NCBI GenBank assembly: GCA_028821195.1
Contig: JAPPHB010000132.1
Span: 99,508 to 163,507, forward strand
DNA from: Gammaproteobacteria bacterium
Lineage (GTDB): Bacteria; Gemmatimonadota; Gemmatimonadetes; Longimicrobiales; Gaopeijiaceae
Length of the DNA stretch: 64,000 nucleotides
Direction of reading: 5' to 3'
Positions 1-8,763 of the stretch are shown one piece after another. Position 1 is the first letter of the stretch; every line of letters starts with the position of its first letter. Below the pieces are notes generated by a model. It was not told where the DNA came from and made no database searches. It was given only the letters and a program-made list of their open reading frames with translations. Both the position numbers and the translations under genes were made by a program.

Positions 1-1036
1 CGCCTCCGCGACCGCCATCGACCTGAACCGGACCGGCACCCCGCTGATCGAGATCGTTTCGGAGCCGGACCTCCGTTCTCCCGGAGAAGCGCGCTCCTAC
101 CTCCAGCTCCTCAAGCGACTGATGGAATACCTGGAGGTATCCGATTGCAACATGGAAGAAGGCAGCCTGCGCGTGGACGCGAACGTGTCCCTGCGGAAGA
201 AGGGAAGCGAGCGGCTCGAGGCCAGCACCGAGGTCAAGAACCTCAACAGTTTCTCGGCGGTGGAAAAGGCCCTCGGCGTCGAGATCGGACGCCAGACCCG
301 GATTCGCGCCGAGGGCCGTGCCGTGACCCGCCAGACCCTGCTCTGGGATGCCGCGGGGGGTGACGTGCGGGTGATGCGGGACAAGGAGGACAGCCAGGAC
401 TACCGCTATTTCCCCGATCCCGACCTCCCGCCTCTCGTCCTCTCGGCCGCGCGCGTCGCGTCGCTGCGGGCCGGACTGGGGGAGCTGCCGCGCGCGAAGC
501 GCGAGCGCTTTCGGCGTCAGTACGAGTTGCCCGCATACGATGCGGACGTGCTTACTTCGTCCCGGGGACTCGCGGACTACTACGAAGCCATCGTCGCGTG
601 CGGGAGGCAGCCCAAGACGGTGTCCAACTGGGTGATGGGGCCGGTGCTCGAGACTGTGAAACGGGGAATCGCCGACCTTTCCTCACCGGGGCTGGCACCC
701 GGGCGACTCGCCGAACTGCTTGTGCTGGTGGACAAGGGGACGCTGTCGGCCACGGCGGCCAAGACGGTCCTCGCCGGCATGGCGCGCTCCGGCGACCCGC
801 CCGGGGCGATCGTCCTGCGGGAAGGTCTCACGCAGGTGCGCGAAGACCAGGTGCTGGACAGGTGGGTGACGGAGGCGGTGGCGGCGCATCCGGAGGCAGT
901 TACCCGCTACCGCGCGGGAGAGACGCGCCTCTTCGGGTTTCTCATGGGCCAGGTCATGCGTGCCTCCGGGCGCAAGGCGGACCCGCGCCGGGTGCGCCAG
1001 TTGCTGCGGGCCGCGCTGGACGCCGATGCGGATTGA
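1..1036 (+). CDS. gatB: Asp/Glu-tRNA(Asn/Gln) amidotransferase subunit B, 5' end cut by the window edge
   Basis: The reading frame is open from base 2 and its first residues (DLNRTGTPLIEIVSEPDL) are the conserved GatB kinase-domain motif, followed by NMEEGSLRVDANVS. GatB phosphorylates mischarged Glu-tRNA(Gln) or Asp-tRNA(Asn) and presents it to the GatA amidase in the GatCAB complex. About 345 residues are visible; roughly the first 150 of a usual 480 lie outside the window. The C-terminal part (from about base 600) is the helical plus YqeY-like tRNA-binding tail, ending in the usual Arg/Ala-rich helix. The stop TGA is at 1034-1036. The gene faces a reverse-strand gene immediately downstream. 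Confidence 0.96.
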   Translation, partial: ASATAIDLNRTGTPLIEIVSEPDLRSPGEARSYLQLLKRLMEYLEVSDCNMEEGSLRVDANVSLRKKGSERLEASTEVKNLNSFSAVEKALGVEIGRQTRIRAEGRAVTRQTLLWDAAGGDVRVMRDKEDSQDYRYFPDPDLPPLVLSAARVASLRAGLGELPRAKRERFRRQYELPAYDADVLTSSRGLADYYEAIVACGRQPKTVSNWVMGPVLETVKRGIADLSSPGLAPGRLAELLVLVDKGTLSATAAKTVLAGMARSGDPPGAIVLREGLTQVREDQVLDRWVTEAVAAHPEAVTRYRAGETRLFGFLMGQVMRASGRKADPRRVRQLLRAALDADAD

Positions 1037-1083
1037 AGTCGGCGGATTGCCGGCCGGCCTTCCCCGCGTGCTGGCTGCGGCCG

Positions 1084-1725
1084 TTACCCCGTCTCGCCAG
1101 CCGGCTCGCGCCCGTCATCCGGCCGCGTGACGGCGGGGGTGTCGGCCGGTTCATCGCCTGCGGGCCCCGCCGGGGCATCCTCTTCGACCGGGAGCGCGGA
1201 GCGGGCGCTACCGCGCGCGTGCTCAAGGGCGCGTGCGCCGGCGCCCACCCCGCGAACGGCCGCAGCCGTCTTCAGAAACGTCTCTTCAGCCTCGGCCTGC
1301 ACCACCTCCAGCAACGCATTGAACTCATCGATGCGGGTTTCCATGTGCGTCGATGCCTGCCTCAGCCGGTCGGACAGCGCCCGCACGGACCCTGTAAGGT
1401 GCCGCGCCTCGTCGCGCAGCGAGCGGGAAACGGCATCGACGTTGTCCGCGACGCCGGCAGCCCGTTCGAGCACTGGCCGGCTCTGTTCCTCCAGCCGGCG
1501 CGCGATGTCGGTGAGCCGGCGCCCGTGCCTGTCCAGCCGCCTCAGGAAGGCCAGCAGCGCCACGGCACCGAGCAAGGCCAGGACCACAAGGGCCAGGAGG
1601 CCCCACTCGCTGACATTCGCGATCCCCGAGGGCGCGATCGTGACAAAAACCGTGTCGGCCGCCGGTTCCTGCCCCGACACCCGGGCGGATGCCGCGGCGG
1701 TTGTCGTCCAAACCGTTGCAATCAT
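1084..1725 (-). CDS. DUF948-like single-pass membrane protein with coiled coil
   Basis: A 213-residue protein if started at the ATG at 1725; the frame stays open further upstream, but that extension has no protein-like composition. It has a transmembrane segment at about residues 38-60 followed directly by a basic patch and about 110 residues of heptad-like helix (LTDIARRLEEQSRPVLERA and onward), then an acidic Pro/Asp/Gly-rich tail. One TM plus a long cytoplasmic coiled coil resembles DUF948 proteins, whose function is unknown. It lies tail to tail with gatB and head to head with murA across an AT-rich gap. I see no convincing Shine-Dalgarno sequence at 1725, so the start is uncertain. Confidence 0.6.
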   Translation of the reverse strand: MIATVWTTTAAASARVSGQEPAADTVFVTIAPSGIANVSEWGLLALVVLALLGAVALLAFLRRLDRHGRRLTDIARRLEEQSRPVLERAAGVADNVDAVSRSLRDEARHLTGSVRALSDRLRQASTHMETRIDEFNALLEVVQAEAEETFLKTAAAVRGVGAGARALEHARGSARSALPVEEDAPAGPAGDEPADTPAVTRPDDGREPAGETG

Positions 1726-1807
1726 GGTATGATCAGGAGCGGCATGGAGCCGAGAAGATTGGCGGGGCTTCGCTGGAAGAGCGCCTTGACGAAGGGTGCA
1801 TCTAACG

Positions 1808-1838
1808 TATTGACAATAACTTGTAGAATCATCTGTTC
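1808..1838. promoter_or_regulatory. AT-rich island with palindrome and consensus -35 between divergent genes
   Basis: The 308-base gap 1726-2033 holds no convincing gene. Its only compositionally unusual part is an AT-rich island at about 1800-1850. In it is a perfect 11-base palindrome TATTGACAATA (1808-1818) that contains a consensus TTGACA (1810-1815) on the + strand. A TAGAAT lies at 1824-1829, but at 8 bases from the TTGACA it is too close to be its -10, and no good -10 occurs at 16-18 bases. It probably carries the divergent promoters for murA and the DUF948-like gene, but I cannot assign them precisely. Confidence 0.35.
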
Positions 1839-2033
1839 TCCAATGGTAGCGCATTCGAGGCTCGCGCTGCAAGAACTTCCATGCACGTCCTGATCCCGCT
1901 GGCCGGGGCGGCGGCGGCGTGGTATGTTGGCGCGGCAGTATGGCCAGGGCCCCGACGCCCGACCGCCTCTCAAGGTCCCGGCGCTTGCCGGGCTCCCGTC
2001 GGTTCCACCTAGTCCACCCTTCCACCCCACGTC

Positions 2034-3311
2034 ATGGCACACTTCCTTGTCGAAGGCGGCCACCCGCTCAGCGGGACCATAAGGCCGGCAGGAAACAAGA
2101 ACGCGGCGCTGCCGGCACTTGCGGCGACGCTCCTCGCGACAGAGCCGGTCACCCTGGAGAACGTCCCCCGCATCAAGGATGTGGAGGCGTTGGCCGCGAT
2201 CCTGCGGGCCCTGGGCGCGGAAGTGTCCTGGGAGGCGCCCAACGTGGTCATCGTGGATGCGGGACAGGTCGGCGACGTCCGTCCTCCGCGCGCGCTCGCA
2301 GAGCGCATTCGGGCCTCGATTCTGCTCGCCGGCCCGTTGCTGGCGCGCTTCGGACGCGTCCTGCTTCCCCCGCCCGGGGGTGACGTGATCGGCCGGCGCC
2401 GCCTGGACACCCACTTCATGGCGCTTGCGGCATTGGGGGGAGAGACGCGGCTGGGAAGGGAGTTCGAGATCCACGCGTCCAGCTTGAAGGGCGCCTCGAT
2501 GTTCCTGGACGAGCCTTCGGTGACCGGCACGGAGAACGCCGTGATGGCAGCCACGCTCGCCCGCGGCCGAACCCGGATTCGAAACGCGGCGGCCGAACCG
2601 CACGTCCAGGACTTGTGCCACCTGCTGAATGCGATGGGTGCGCGCATCCGCGGCATCGGCACCCATGTCCTCGATATCGAGGGCGTCGGAGAGCTGGGCG
2701 GAGCCAGATACCGGATCGGCGCCGACCACATCGAAATCGGCTCCTTCATAGGCCTCGCGGCGGTGACGCGAAGCAAACTGGTCATCGAAGATGTCCCGAT
2801 CGAGCATCTGGATTCGACCTTGCTGGGCTTCCGGCGCCTTGGCGTCGAGTGCGAATCTGTCGACGGGTCGCTGGTCGTGCGGGGCGATCGCGAGCCCTAT
2901 GTCCGGCCGGACGCCTTCGGCCACGTGCCCAAGATCGACGACGGGCCCTGGCCGGCGTTTCCTGCCGACCTCACGTCGATCGCGCTGGTCACGGCCACGC
3001 AGTGCCACGGCACCGTGCTGATATACGAGAAGATGTTCGAGTCACGCATGTTCTTCACCGACAAGCTTGTTTCCATGGGGGCGCAGATCATCCTGTGCGA
3101 TCCGCATCGGGCGGTCGTGGTTGGCCCTGCGCAACTGCGGGGCGGACGCCTCGAGAGCCCGGACATTCGCGCCGGCATGGCGATCCTGCTGGCCGCGCTG
3201 GCTGCCAGGGGAACCAGCGAGATTCACAACATCGCCCAGATCGAACGCGGCTATCAGCAGATCGACGAACGCCTGCGCGGACTCGGAGCGCACATCGAGC
3301 GCGTGGGCTAG
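2034..3311 (+). CDS. murA: UDP-N-acetylglucosamine 1-carboxyvinyltransferase (MurA), Cys-to-Asp form
   Basis: 425 residues, full length for MurA/EPSP-synthase-fold enzymes. It transfers enolpyruvate from PEP to UDP-GlcNAc, the first committed step of peptidoglycan synthesis, in the cytoplasm. The PEP/UDP-GlcNAc loop with invariant Lys (NKNAALP, Lys22) is present. The active-site loop reads LPPPGGDVIG: residue 117 (codon GAC at 2382-2384) is Asp where E. coli MurA has Cys115. This Cys-to-Asp change is known from Mycobacterium, Chlamydia and Borrelia MurA, which stay active but are not alkylated by fosfomycin. No clear ribosome-binding site precedes the ATG. Confidence 0.96.
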   Translation: MAHFLVEGGHPLSGTIRPAGNKNAALPALAATLLATEPVTLENVPRIKDVEALAAILRALGAEVSWEAPNVVIVDAGQVGDVRPPRALAERIRASILLAGPLLARFGRVLLPPPGGDVIGRRRLDTHFMALAALGGETRLGREFEIHASSLKGASMFLDEPSVTGTENAVMAATLARGRTRIRNAAAEPHVQDLCHLLNAMGARIRGIGTHVLDIEGVGELGGARYRIGADHIEIGSFIGLAAVTRSKLVIEDVPIEHLDSTLLGFRRLGVECESVDGSLVVRGDREPYVRPDAFGHVPKIDDGPWPAFPADLTSIALVTATQCHGTVLIYEKMFESRMFFTDKLVSMGAQIILCDPHRAVVVGPAQLRGGRLESPDIRAGMAILLAALAARGTSEIHNIAQIERGYQQIDERLRGLGAHIERVG

Positions 3312-3374
3312 ACAACCGGGTCGGGCGCGGGGTGCGGGACCCGGCTGACGACACCAGGGGAAGAGAGGTACACC

Positions 3375-3695
3375 GTGAGGGAAGAGGGAAGTGACGGCGA
3401 GCGTCGCAGGAGAAAGGGCATTCGCGAAGGGTTGAGCCAGGGGCTCGGTTTTATCTCGGCGCTCAAGGACGCCATTGAGGAAACCCTGGCCGAGACCCGC
3501 GAACAGGGCGGGCCTAACGCCGAAGCGGCGCGCGATGCGCTGAAGGGCGCGTTGTCCAGGGCTCAGGCGGCGGCCGAGACCGCCCGTGATCGCCTGGACT
3601 TCGTGACCCGTCGCGAGATGGACCAGTTGCGGGAGGCGGTAGAGCGTCTCGCCGTTAGGATCGAGCGCCTGGAGCGGCAAGACCCGACCCCGTGA
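3375..3695 (+). CDS. UbiK/BMFP-like small coiled-coil protein
   Basis: 106 residues, GTG start with GGAAGAGAGG just upstream. The N-terminus is strongly basic (residues 9-16), the middle is an Ala/Glu-rich amphipathic helix, and the C-terminal third (RLDFVTRREMDQLREAVERL) closely follows the end of the BMFP/UbiK family, where LD-V-TR-EFD-Q leads into a trimeric coiled coil. UbiK assists the ubiquinone-biosynthesis lipid complex; whether this protein does the same is unknown. It sits where rimP is often found, directly before nusA, and is followed by a likely terminator. A phasin-like role is an alternative. Confidence 0.55.
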   Translation: MREEGSDGERRRRKGIREGLSQGLGFISALKDAIEETLAETREQGGPNAEAARDALKGALSRAQAAAETARDRLDFVTRREMDQLREAVERLAVRIERLERQDPTP

Positions 3696-3811
3696 CCGGG
3701 GGACCCGCCACGTCAGGAGCCGCCGCGCGGCCGGCTCCAAAGCCTTGAACGGGGGTGGACAAACCCTTATTGTTCAGGGTCCGGGCGGGTCGTCGGCCGA
3801 CGATCTTGAGA

Positions 3812-3841
3812 GTGGGGAGCCAGTGGCCCCCGCTTTTTTTT
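3812..3841 (+). terminator. Rho-independent terminator or attenuator upstream of nusA
   Basis: The stem GTGGGG (3812-3817) pairs with CCCCGC (3828-3833; one G-U pair) across a 10-base loop and is followed immediately by a run of eight T (3834-3841). It lies 116 bases after the stop of the UbiK-like gene and 107 before nusA. It could end the murA transcript or act as an attenuator in a nusA leader. A perfect 12-base palindrome, CGTCGGCCGACG, lies just upstream at 3791-3802. Confidence 0.65.
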
Positions 3842-3948
3842 ACCCGGCAAGCCGGGCGGCAGCGCGTGGGCGGGCCACCCGTGACATGATCCCGACTTGC
3901 ACGGGACGGGCGGACGATCCGCGTGTGTCGGCAGGGTGAACGGAGTCG

Positions 3949-5295
3949 ATGATAGCGAACTCGGGCCAGATAATTGCGGCATTCCGGGACATGGCCGCCA
4001 CCAAGAACCTGTCCGTGGACGAACTCAACGAGTTGATCCAGGACGGGATCATGGCCGGCCTCGCACGCATCCATGGTCCGAACGTGCGCGCCGAGATCGA
4101 CGTGGACGACATGAGCGGAGCGATCGACATCGTCGTCCTCAAGCGTGTCGTAGACCAGGTCGAGGACGGCTCCGCGGAGATTTCCCTGGAGGAAGCCCGC
4201 TGGGACGACGAGGCCTTCGAAGTCGGGGATCTCATGGAAATCCCCATGGACTTCACCGAGTTCGGACGCAACGCGGTGATGGCGACCAAGCAACGCATCG
4301 TCCAGCGTATTCGCGAGAACGAGCGCGACCGGATTCGCGAAGAGTTCGCGGACCGGGTCGGCGAGCTGCTTTCGGGCGACGTGCAGCAGATCGAGCGGGG
4401 CAAGGTGGTCGTGATGCTGAACCTCGCCAAGGACGCGGACGCCATCATCCCCTGGAAGGAGCAGAACCCCCGGGAGCGTTTCCGTCAGGGCGATCCGATC
4501 CGCGCCGTGTTGAAGAAGATCGAGGAATCTCCCAAGGGGCCCCGGCTCATTCTGTCGCGCGCGGACCCCGTTTTCGTCGAGTCCCTCTTCAGGCTCGAGG
4601 TGCCGGAGATCTACCAGGGCATCGTCGACATCCGGGAAAAGGCCAGGGAAGTCGGCGGCAGAACCAAGATCGCGGTGTCGTCGCGTGACGAATCCATCGA
4701 TCCCGTGGGCGCGTGCGTAGGGTTGAAGGGATCCCGCGTCCAGGCCGTCGTTTCCGAGCTGGGCGGCGAGCGGATCGATATCGTGCCCTGGCATCCCGAT
4801 CCCGAAGTTTTCGCCCGCAGGGCGCTTGCGCCCGCGCGGGTTGCGAAGGTCATCAGCAACTACGACAACCAGGTAATCACCGCGATCGTGGACGAGGATC
4901 AGTTGTCCCTGGCGATCGGCCGGAATGGACAGAACGTTCGCCTGGCGTCGCAGTTGATCGGGTGGCAGATCGACCTCTACGGGTCTCGCGAATGGCTTGA
5001 GCGGGGAGCGGACACGGCCATCTTCCCGGACGCCGAGGACAACTACGAAACGTCCGATTTTCCGCTCTCGGAACTGGAGTTGCCGGCCGACGCGCTGCAG
5101 GCGCTGGGAGGGGCGGGATACACCACCTTCCTCCAGATCATTAACCTGGAGAGGGGCGAGTTTCTGGCGATACCGGGACTCTCTACTGACGCCGTAGACC
5201 AGATCGTCAGGCTGATCGACGAATTGACCGTGATCGAAGGCGAGGAAGACGCGCAACCCGAAGCTCTTGCGGACGCAGAGCACACAGACGGATGA
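3949..5295 (+). CDS. nusA: Transcription termination/antitermination factor NusA
   Basis: 448 residues. The N-terminal RNA-polymerase-binding domain (about 1-130) is followed by an S1 domain (about 135-200) and two KH domains. KH1 includes DPVGACVGLKGSRVQAV and KH2 includes LAIGRNGQNVRLAS. The C-terminal segment (about 370-435) is a single helix-hairpin-helix-like repeat (ALQALGGAGYTTFLQIIN...IPGLSTDAVDQIV) and an acidic tail. NusA binds the elongating polymerase and modulates pausing, termination and antitermination. GGAG lies 3 bases before the ATG. infB follows after 73 bases. The usual upstream partner rimP is absent. Confidence 0.97.
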   Translation: MIANSGQIIAAFRDMAATKNLSVDELNELIQDGIMAGLARIHGPNVRAEIDVDDMSGAIDIVVLKRVVDQVEDGSAEISLEEARWDDEAFEVGDLMEIPMDFTEFGRNAVMATKQRIVQRIRENERDRIREEFADRVGELLSGDVQQIERGKVVVMLNLAKDADAIIPWKEQNPRERFRQGDPIRAVLKKIEESPKGPRLILSRADPVFVESLFRLEVPEIYQGIVDIREKAREVGGRTKIAVSSRDESIDPVGACVGLKGSRVQAVVSELGGERIDIVPWHPDPEVFARRALAPARVAKVISNYDNQVITAIVDEDQLSLAIGRNGQNVRLASQLIGWQIDLYGSREWLERGADTAIFPDAEDNYETSDFPLSELELPADALQALGGAGYTTFLQIINLERGEFLAIPGLSTDAVDQIVRLIDELTVIEGEEDAQPEALADAEHTDG

Positions 5296-5368
5296 GATAG
5301 CCGGGGCACGGCGCAGACGGAGTTCGTTGGCCGGGCCAGGAAGCCAACCAGGGAGGAAGTCCAGGGGC

Positions 5369-8300
5369 ATGCGGGTGTTTGAGCTTGCGAGAGACTTGCG
5401 GGTCTCGTCGCGGATGCTGTTGACGCTGCTGCGCAAGATGGGCGTAGCGTTGCACGGAGACAGGGATTTCGTGCCCGGTGACGACGTCTCGCGTCTCCTG
5501 GCGCGAATCGAGCGCGAGCGGCGACAAAGCGGCTTCGGAACACGTGAAGCCGTGCAGGCCGCGCTGGAAGATGTTCGGTCAACCCATGTCCGGCGGAGGC
5601 GCAGTCGCAGGCGGGTCCGGCGCGTGGCGCCGAGCGAAGCCGAAGCTGTAGCCGTTGCGTCCCCGGTCGGGATGGAGGAGGGCTCGCCTCCGGTGACCGA
5701 GCAGGCCGATTCGGTGCAGGCGTCCGGCGGGACGGCGGACGGATCTGGCGGCGCGCCGGAGTCCGTGCCCGGAGCAGCCGCCGGACCGCCGTCCGTCGGC
5801 GATGCGGCGCAACCCGCCGAGGACGCCGGTTCCGCGGGACACCACGCGCCCAATGGTGAGATGTCGTCTTCCGAGACCGCAGCATCCGGTCCGGACCTGC
5901 CCGACGCCGGAAGCGAGTCGCCGCCGGCCGGGGCAGACCTGCTCGATGGCGACGCGGCCGGGGCCACCGCCGGGCAGGATGCCGTGGCGGCGGACGCCGC
6001 GGCGCAGGCTGCCGACCCCGGCGATCGGCCGGGTGCGGCACGGCGCGCGGAGGGCGGGTCCACCTCCGCATCGCTCCCGGCCGACCATCGGGACGCGGTC
6101 CCCGACCCACGGTCCGGGAACCAGGCTGCCGCGTCGGGCGCATCGCCGGAGGCGGCCCCGCCCTCAGCCCCCGCGCAACCACCGGCCGGGGCTTCCTCCG
6201 ACCTTGGCCATGCGGCCCCGGCCCGCGACGTCACTGCGGCCGAGGCCTTCCCGACTCCGGCTCGACCCAAGTTGCGGTCGGCGCGCAGTCAGGGGCCCGA
6301 AGGTCCCGTGCGGGTCGTGCGCCAGTCGCCCCGACTGGCTCCCGCAGCCAGCGCCGGGCCCGGAGGCCAGGTGCGCATCCAGGCCGAAGGGTACGGGCCC
6401 GACGGCAGACGCAAGCGGGGACGGAAGAAGGGCAGAAGGCGCCAGCGGGTGGACCAGGGCGCCGTGCAGGAGAACATCCAGCGCGTGATGGCCGAACTGA
6501 AGGGCGGGGGCCGGCGTCGGCGCAAGAGCCGTGACACCCGTCCCAGGGTTGAGGAAAAGGAGGCGCGCAAGGAAGAGGCCCGCAGGCAGGAGGAGCGCGA
6601 GGCCACCACCGTGCGCGTAAACGAGTTCCTGACCGTAGCCGAACTCGGGGAACTCATCGACATATCTTCGACCGAACTCATCGGCTCGGCGTTCAAGAGC
6701 CTGGGCCTCATGGTCACGATCAACCAGCGGCTGGATTTCGACCAGATCGAGATGCTGCTGGAAGAGTTCAACTTTACCGCCGTCCGCGAGCAGGAGTACG
6801 GCGCCGCGGAAGACGGTGAAGTGGAGGAGGAGGACGATCCCGAGCTGGCCATGCCACGCCCACCCGTGGTCACGGTCATGGGTCACGTGGACCACGGAAA
6901 GACGAAGCTGCTCGACTCGATCCGGGACACCAACGTCGTCGCGGGCGAGTCCGGTGGCATCACCCAGCATATCGGGGCCTACCACGTCCAGGTGGACGGC
7001 GACCGCTCGCTCACGTTCCTGGATACGCCGGGCCACGCCGCGTTCACCGCCATGCGCGCGCGGGGCGCCGACGTCACCGACATCGTCATCCTGGTGGTGG
7101 CGGCGGACGACTCCGTCATGCCGCAGACCGTCGAGGCGATCTCCCACGCGCGCAACGCCGGCGTCCCCATTGTGGTGGCCATCAACAAGATGGATCTGCC
7201 GGCGGCAGACGCCGAACGCGTCAAGCAGCAGCTTCTCAGCCACGACGTCACCGTAGAGGATTTCGGGGGCGACGTGCTGGTGGCGCCGATCTCCGCCCGC
7301 ACCGGAGCGGGCATGGACGAGCTTCTGGAGAAGGTGTTGCTGCAGGCGGAGTTGCTCGAACTGAAGGCCAACCCGAACCGCCCGGCAACGGGCGCCGTGA
7401 TCGAGGCCAGGCTGGATGTCGGTAAGGGTCCCGTCGTTTCCGTGCTTGTTCAGCGGGGTACCCTTCGAGTGGGCGACGACTTCATTTGCGGCAAGTTCGA
7501 CGGCCGCGTGCGCGCGCTGCTGGACGAGCGCGGGGTGGTCGTGGAAGAGGCGGGCCCCGGCACTCCGGTGCAGCTTCTGGGCGTCAGGGGGGTGCCCCAG
7601 GCAGGGGACACGCTGCAGGTCATGGAGGCCATGCGTGCATCCGAGATCGCCAGCACCCGCCAGCGCCTGGAGCGCGAGAAACTCCTGCGCATCAAGGATC
7701 GCGGGATCAGGCTCGGGGACTTCTCCCAGATCCTGTCCGCGGGTGAAGTCAGCACTCTGCCGCTCATCATCAAGGGCGACGTCGACGGCTCCGTACAGGC
7801 GGTATCGGATACCCTCCAGCGACTCAGCACCGCGGAAGTGCGGGTGGAGATCGTCCACCGGGCGGTTGGGGCCATCAACGAGGAGGATGTCCTGCTGGCG
7901 CGCACCGCCGGTGGTGTCATCATCGGCTTCAGGGTGCGTCCGAACGTCAACGCCCGGCAGCTGGCCGAGCGCGAGGGCGTGGACATCCAGGTCTACGACG
8001 TCATCTACGACGCGGAAAACGACGTGCGCGCCGCTCTCGAAGGCATGCTCGCCCCGGAGCGCCTCGAGAAGGTCGTGGCGAGCGCGGAGGTGCGCGAGAC
8101 CTTCAAGGTGACGAGGGTCGGCACCATCGCGGGCTGCTACGTCAGCGAAGGGGTTGTGGAACACCAGTCGACGGCGCGTCTGATCCGCGACGGAGTCGTG
8201 GTGTACACGGGCGAGATCAGTTCGCTCAAGCGGTTCAAGGACGATGTGAAGCTGGTCCGCAACGGGCTCGAGTGCGGGATAGGAATCGCCAACTACAACG

Positions 8301-8383
8301 ATGTGAAAGTGGGTGATGTCATCGAGTGCTTCGTGGTCGAGGAAGTCGCGCGCACCCTGGCCGGAAGTGCTCACGCGCGATGA
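5369..8383 (+). CDS. infB: Translation initiation factor IF-2
   Basis: 1004 residues from the ATG at 5369, chosen because MRVFELARDL is the canonical IF2 N-terminus; an in-frame ATG at 5267 would overlap nusA and add 34 atypical residues. The order is: N-terminal IF2_N-like domain (1-55), about 350 residues of Ala/Pro/Gly/Asp-rich low-complexity linker, a basic stretch, a second IF2_N segment (about 410-475), then the GTPase with G1 GHVDHGKT (505-512), DTPGH, NKMD, and domains II-IV including the fMet-tRNA-binding C-terminus. IF-2 brings initiator tRNA to the 30S subunit and promotes subunit joining. Confidence 0.97.
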   Translation: MRVFELARDLRVSSRMLLTLLRKMGVALHGDRDFVPGDDVSRLLARIERERRQSGFGTREAVQAALEDVRSTHVRRRRSRRRVRRVAPSEAEAVAVASPVGMEEGSPPVTEQADSVQASGGTADGSGGAPESVPGAAAGPPSVGDAAQPAEDAGSAGHHAPNGEMSSSETAASGPDLPDAGSESPPAGADLLDGDAAGATAGQDAVAADAAAQAADPGDRPGAARRAEGGSTSASLPADHRDAVPDPRSGNQAAASGASPEAAPPSAPAQPPAGASSDLGHAAPARDVTAAEAFPTPARPKLRSARSQGPEGPVRVVRQSPRLAPAASAGPGGQVRIQAEGYGPDGRRKRGRKKGRRRQRVDQGAVQENIQRVMAELKGGGRRRRKSRDTRPRVEEKEARKEEARRQEEREATTVRVNEFLTVAELGELIDISSTELIGSAFKSLGLMVTINQRLDFDQIEMLLEEFNFTAVREQEYGAAEDGEVEEEDDPELAMPRPPVVTVMGHVDHGKTKLLDSIRDTNVVAGESGGITQHIGAYHVQVDGDRSLTFLDTPGHAAFTAMRARGADVTDIVILVVAADDSVMPQTVEAISHARNAGVPIVVAINKMDLPAADAERVKQQLLSHDVTVEDFGGDVLVAPISARTGAGMDELLEKVLLQAELLELKANPNRPATGAVIEARLDVGKGPVVSVLVQRGTLRVGDDFICGKFDGRVRALLDERGVVVEEAGPGTPVQLLGVRGVPQAGDTLQVMEAMRASEIASTRQRLEREKLLRIKDRGIRLGDFSQILSAGEVSTLPLIIKGDVDGSVQAVSDTLQRLSTAEVRVEIVHRAVGAINEEDVLLARTAGGVIIGFRVRPNVNARQLAEREGVDIQVYDVIYDAENDVRAALEGMLAPERLEKVVASAEVRETFKVTRVGTIAGCYVSEGVVEHQSTARLIRDGVVVYTGEISSLKRFKDDVKLVRNGLECGIGIANYNDVKVGDVIECFVVEEVARTLAGSAHAR

Positions 8384-8413
8384 GGCCGCGGGCGGTCCGG
8401 CGGTTCGCCGGCC

Positions 8414-8695
8414 GTGGTGATCGGGGCGATCTCCTGGGACCTGTTGCTTCCGGGATGCGTGTCCCTCAAGGACAAGCGCAGCGTCGTGCGTTCCCTGAAG
8501 GACCGCATGCGCCATCGCTTCAACGTCGGCATTTCGGAGACCCATATGCGCGAGTTGCACGCGCGAGCGGGTCTTACGGCGGTCTTCGTGACCACCGAAG
8601 GGCGCCACGCCGAGTCGATTCGCGGTCGTCTCGCCGGCTTCGTGGAAGCCGATGGCCGCGTCGTCGTGCTCTCGGTCCGCGACCCCCTGGCCTGA
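8414..8695 (+). CDS. DUF503 family protein (YlxP-like)
   Basis: 93 residues with a GTG start, 30 bases after infB. The sequence (VSLKDKRSVVRSLKDRMRHR followed by a FNVGISETH segment) is the DUF503 signature, a small ferredoxin-like-fold family commonly placed between infB and rbfA. Members such as B. subtilis YlxP are suspected of a ribosome-related role, but the biochemical function is not established. The context within the nusA-infB-rbfA run supports a translation link. Confidence 0.85.
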   Translation: MVIGAISWDLLLPGCVSLKDKRSVVRSLKDRMRHRFNVGISETHMRELHARAGLTAVFVTTEGRHAESIRGRLAGFVEADGRVVVLSVRDPLA

Positions 8696-8763
8696 GGCGC
8701 GCGCGGCAGCGAATGGAGGTCGACGTGGGCGCATGGTTCAACGGCCGCGGCCGCTGAGCGCAG

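Noticed and set aside
3745..3939. Short + strand ORF before nusA as a possible degenerate rimP
   Set aside because: The 64 residues show no RimP motif and the stretch contains the terminator hairpin; it is noncoding.
3655..6270. Long reverse-strand ORF of 871 codons
   Set aside because: It lies antisense to nusA and infB, which are certain; composition (Ala/Gly/Arg/Ser-rich) is typical of GC-rich antisense frames and no domain is recognisable. The same applies to long reverse frames at 6164-8734, 11764-13905, 16182-18860 and 49727-52861.
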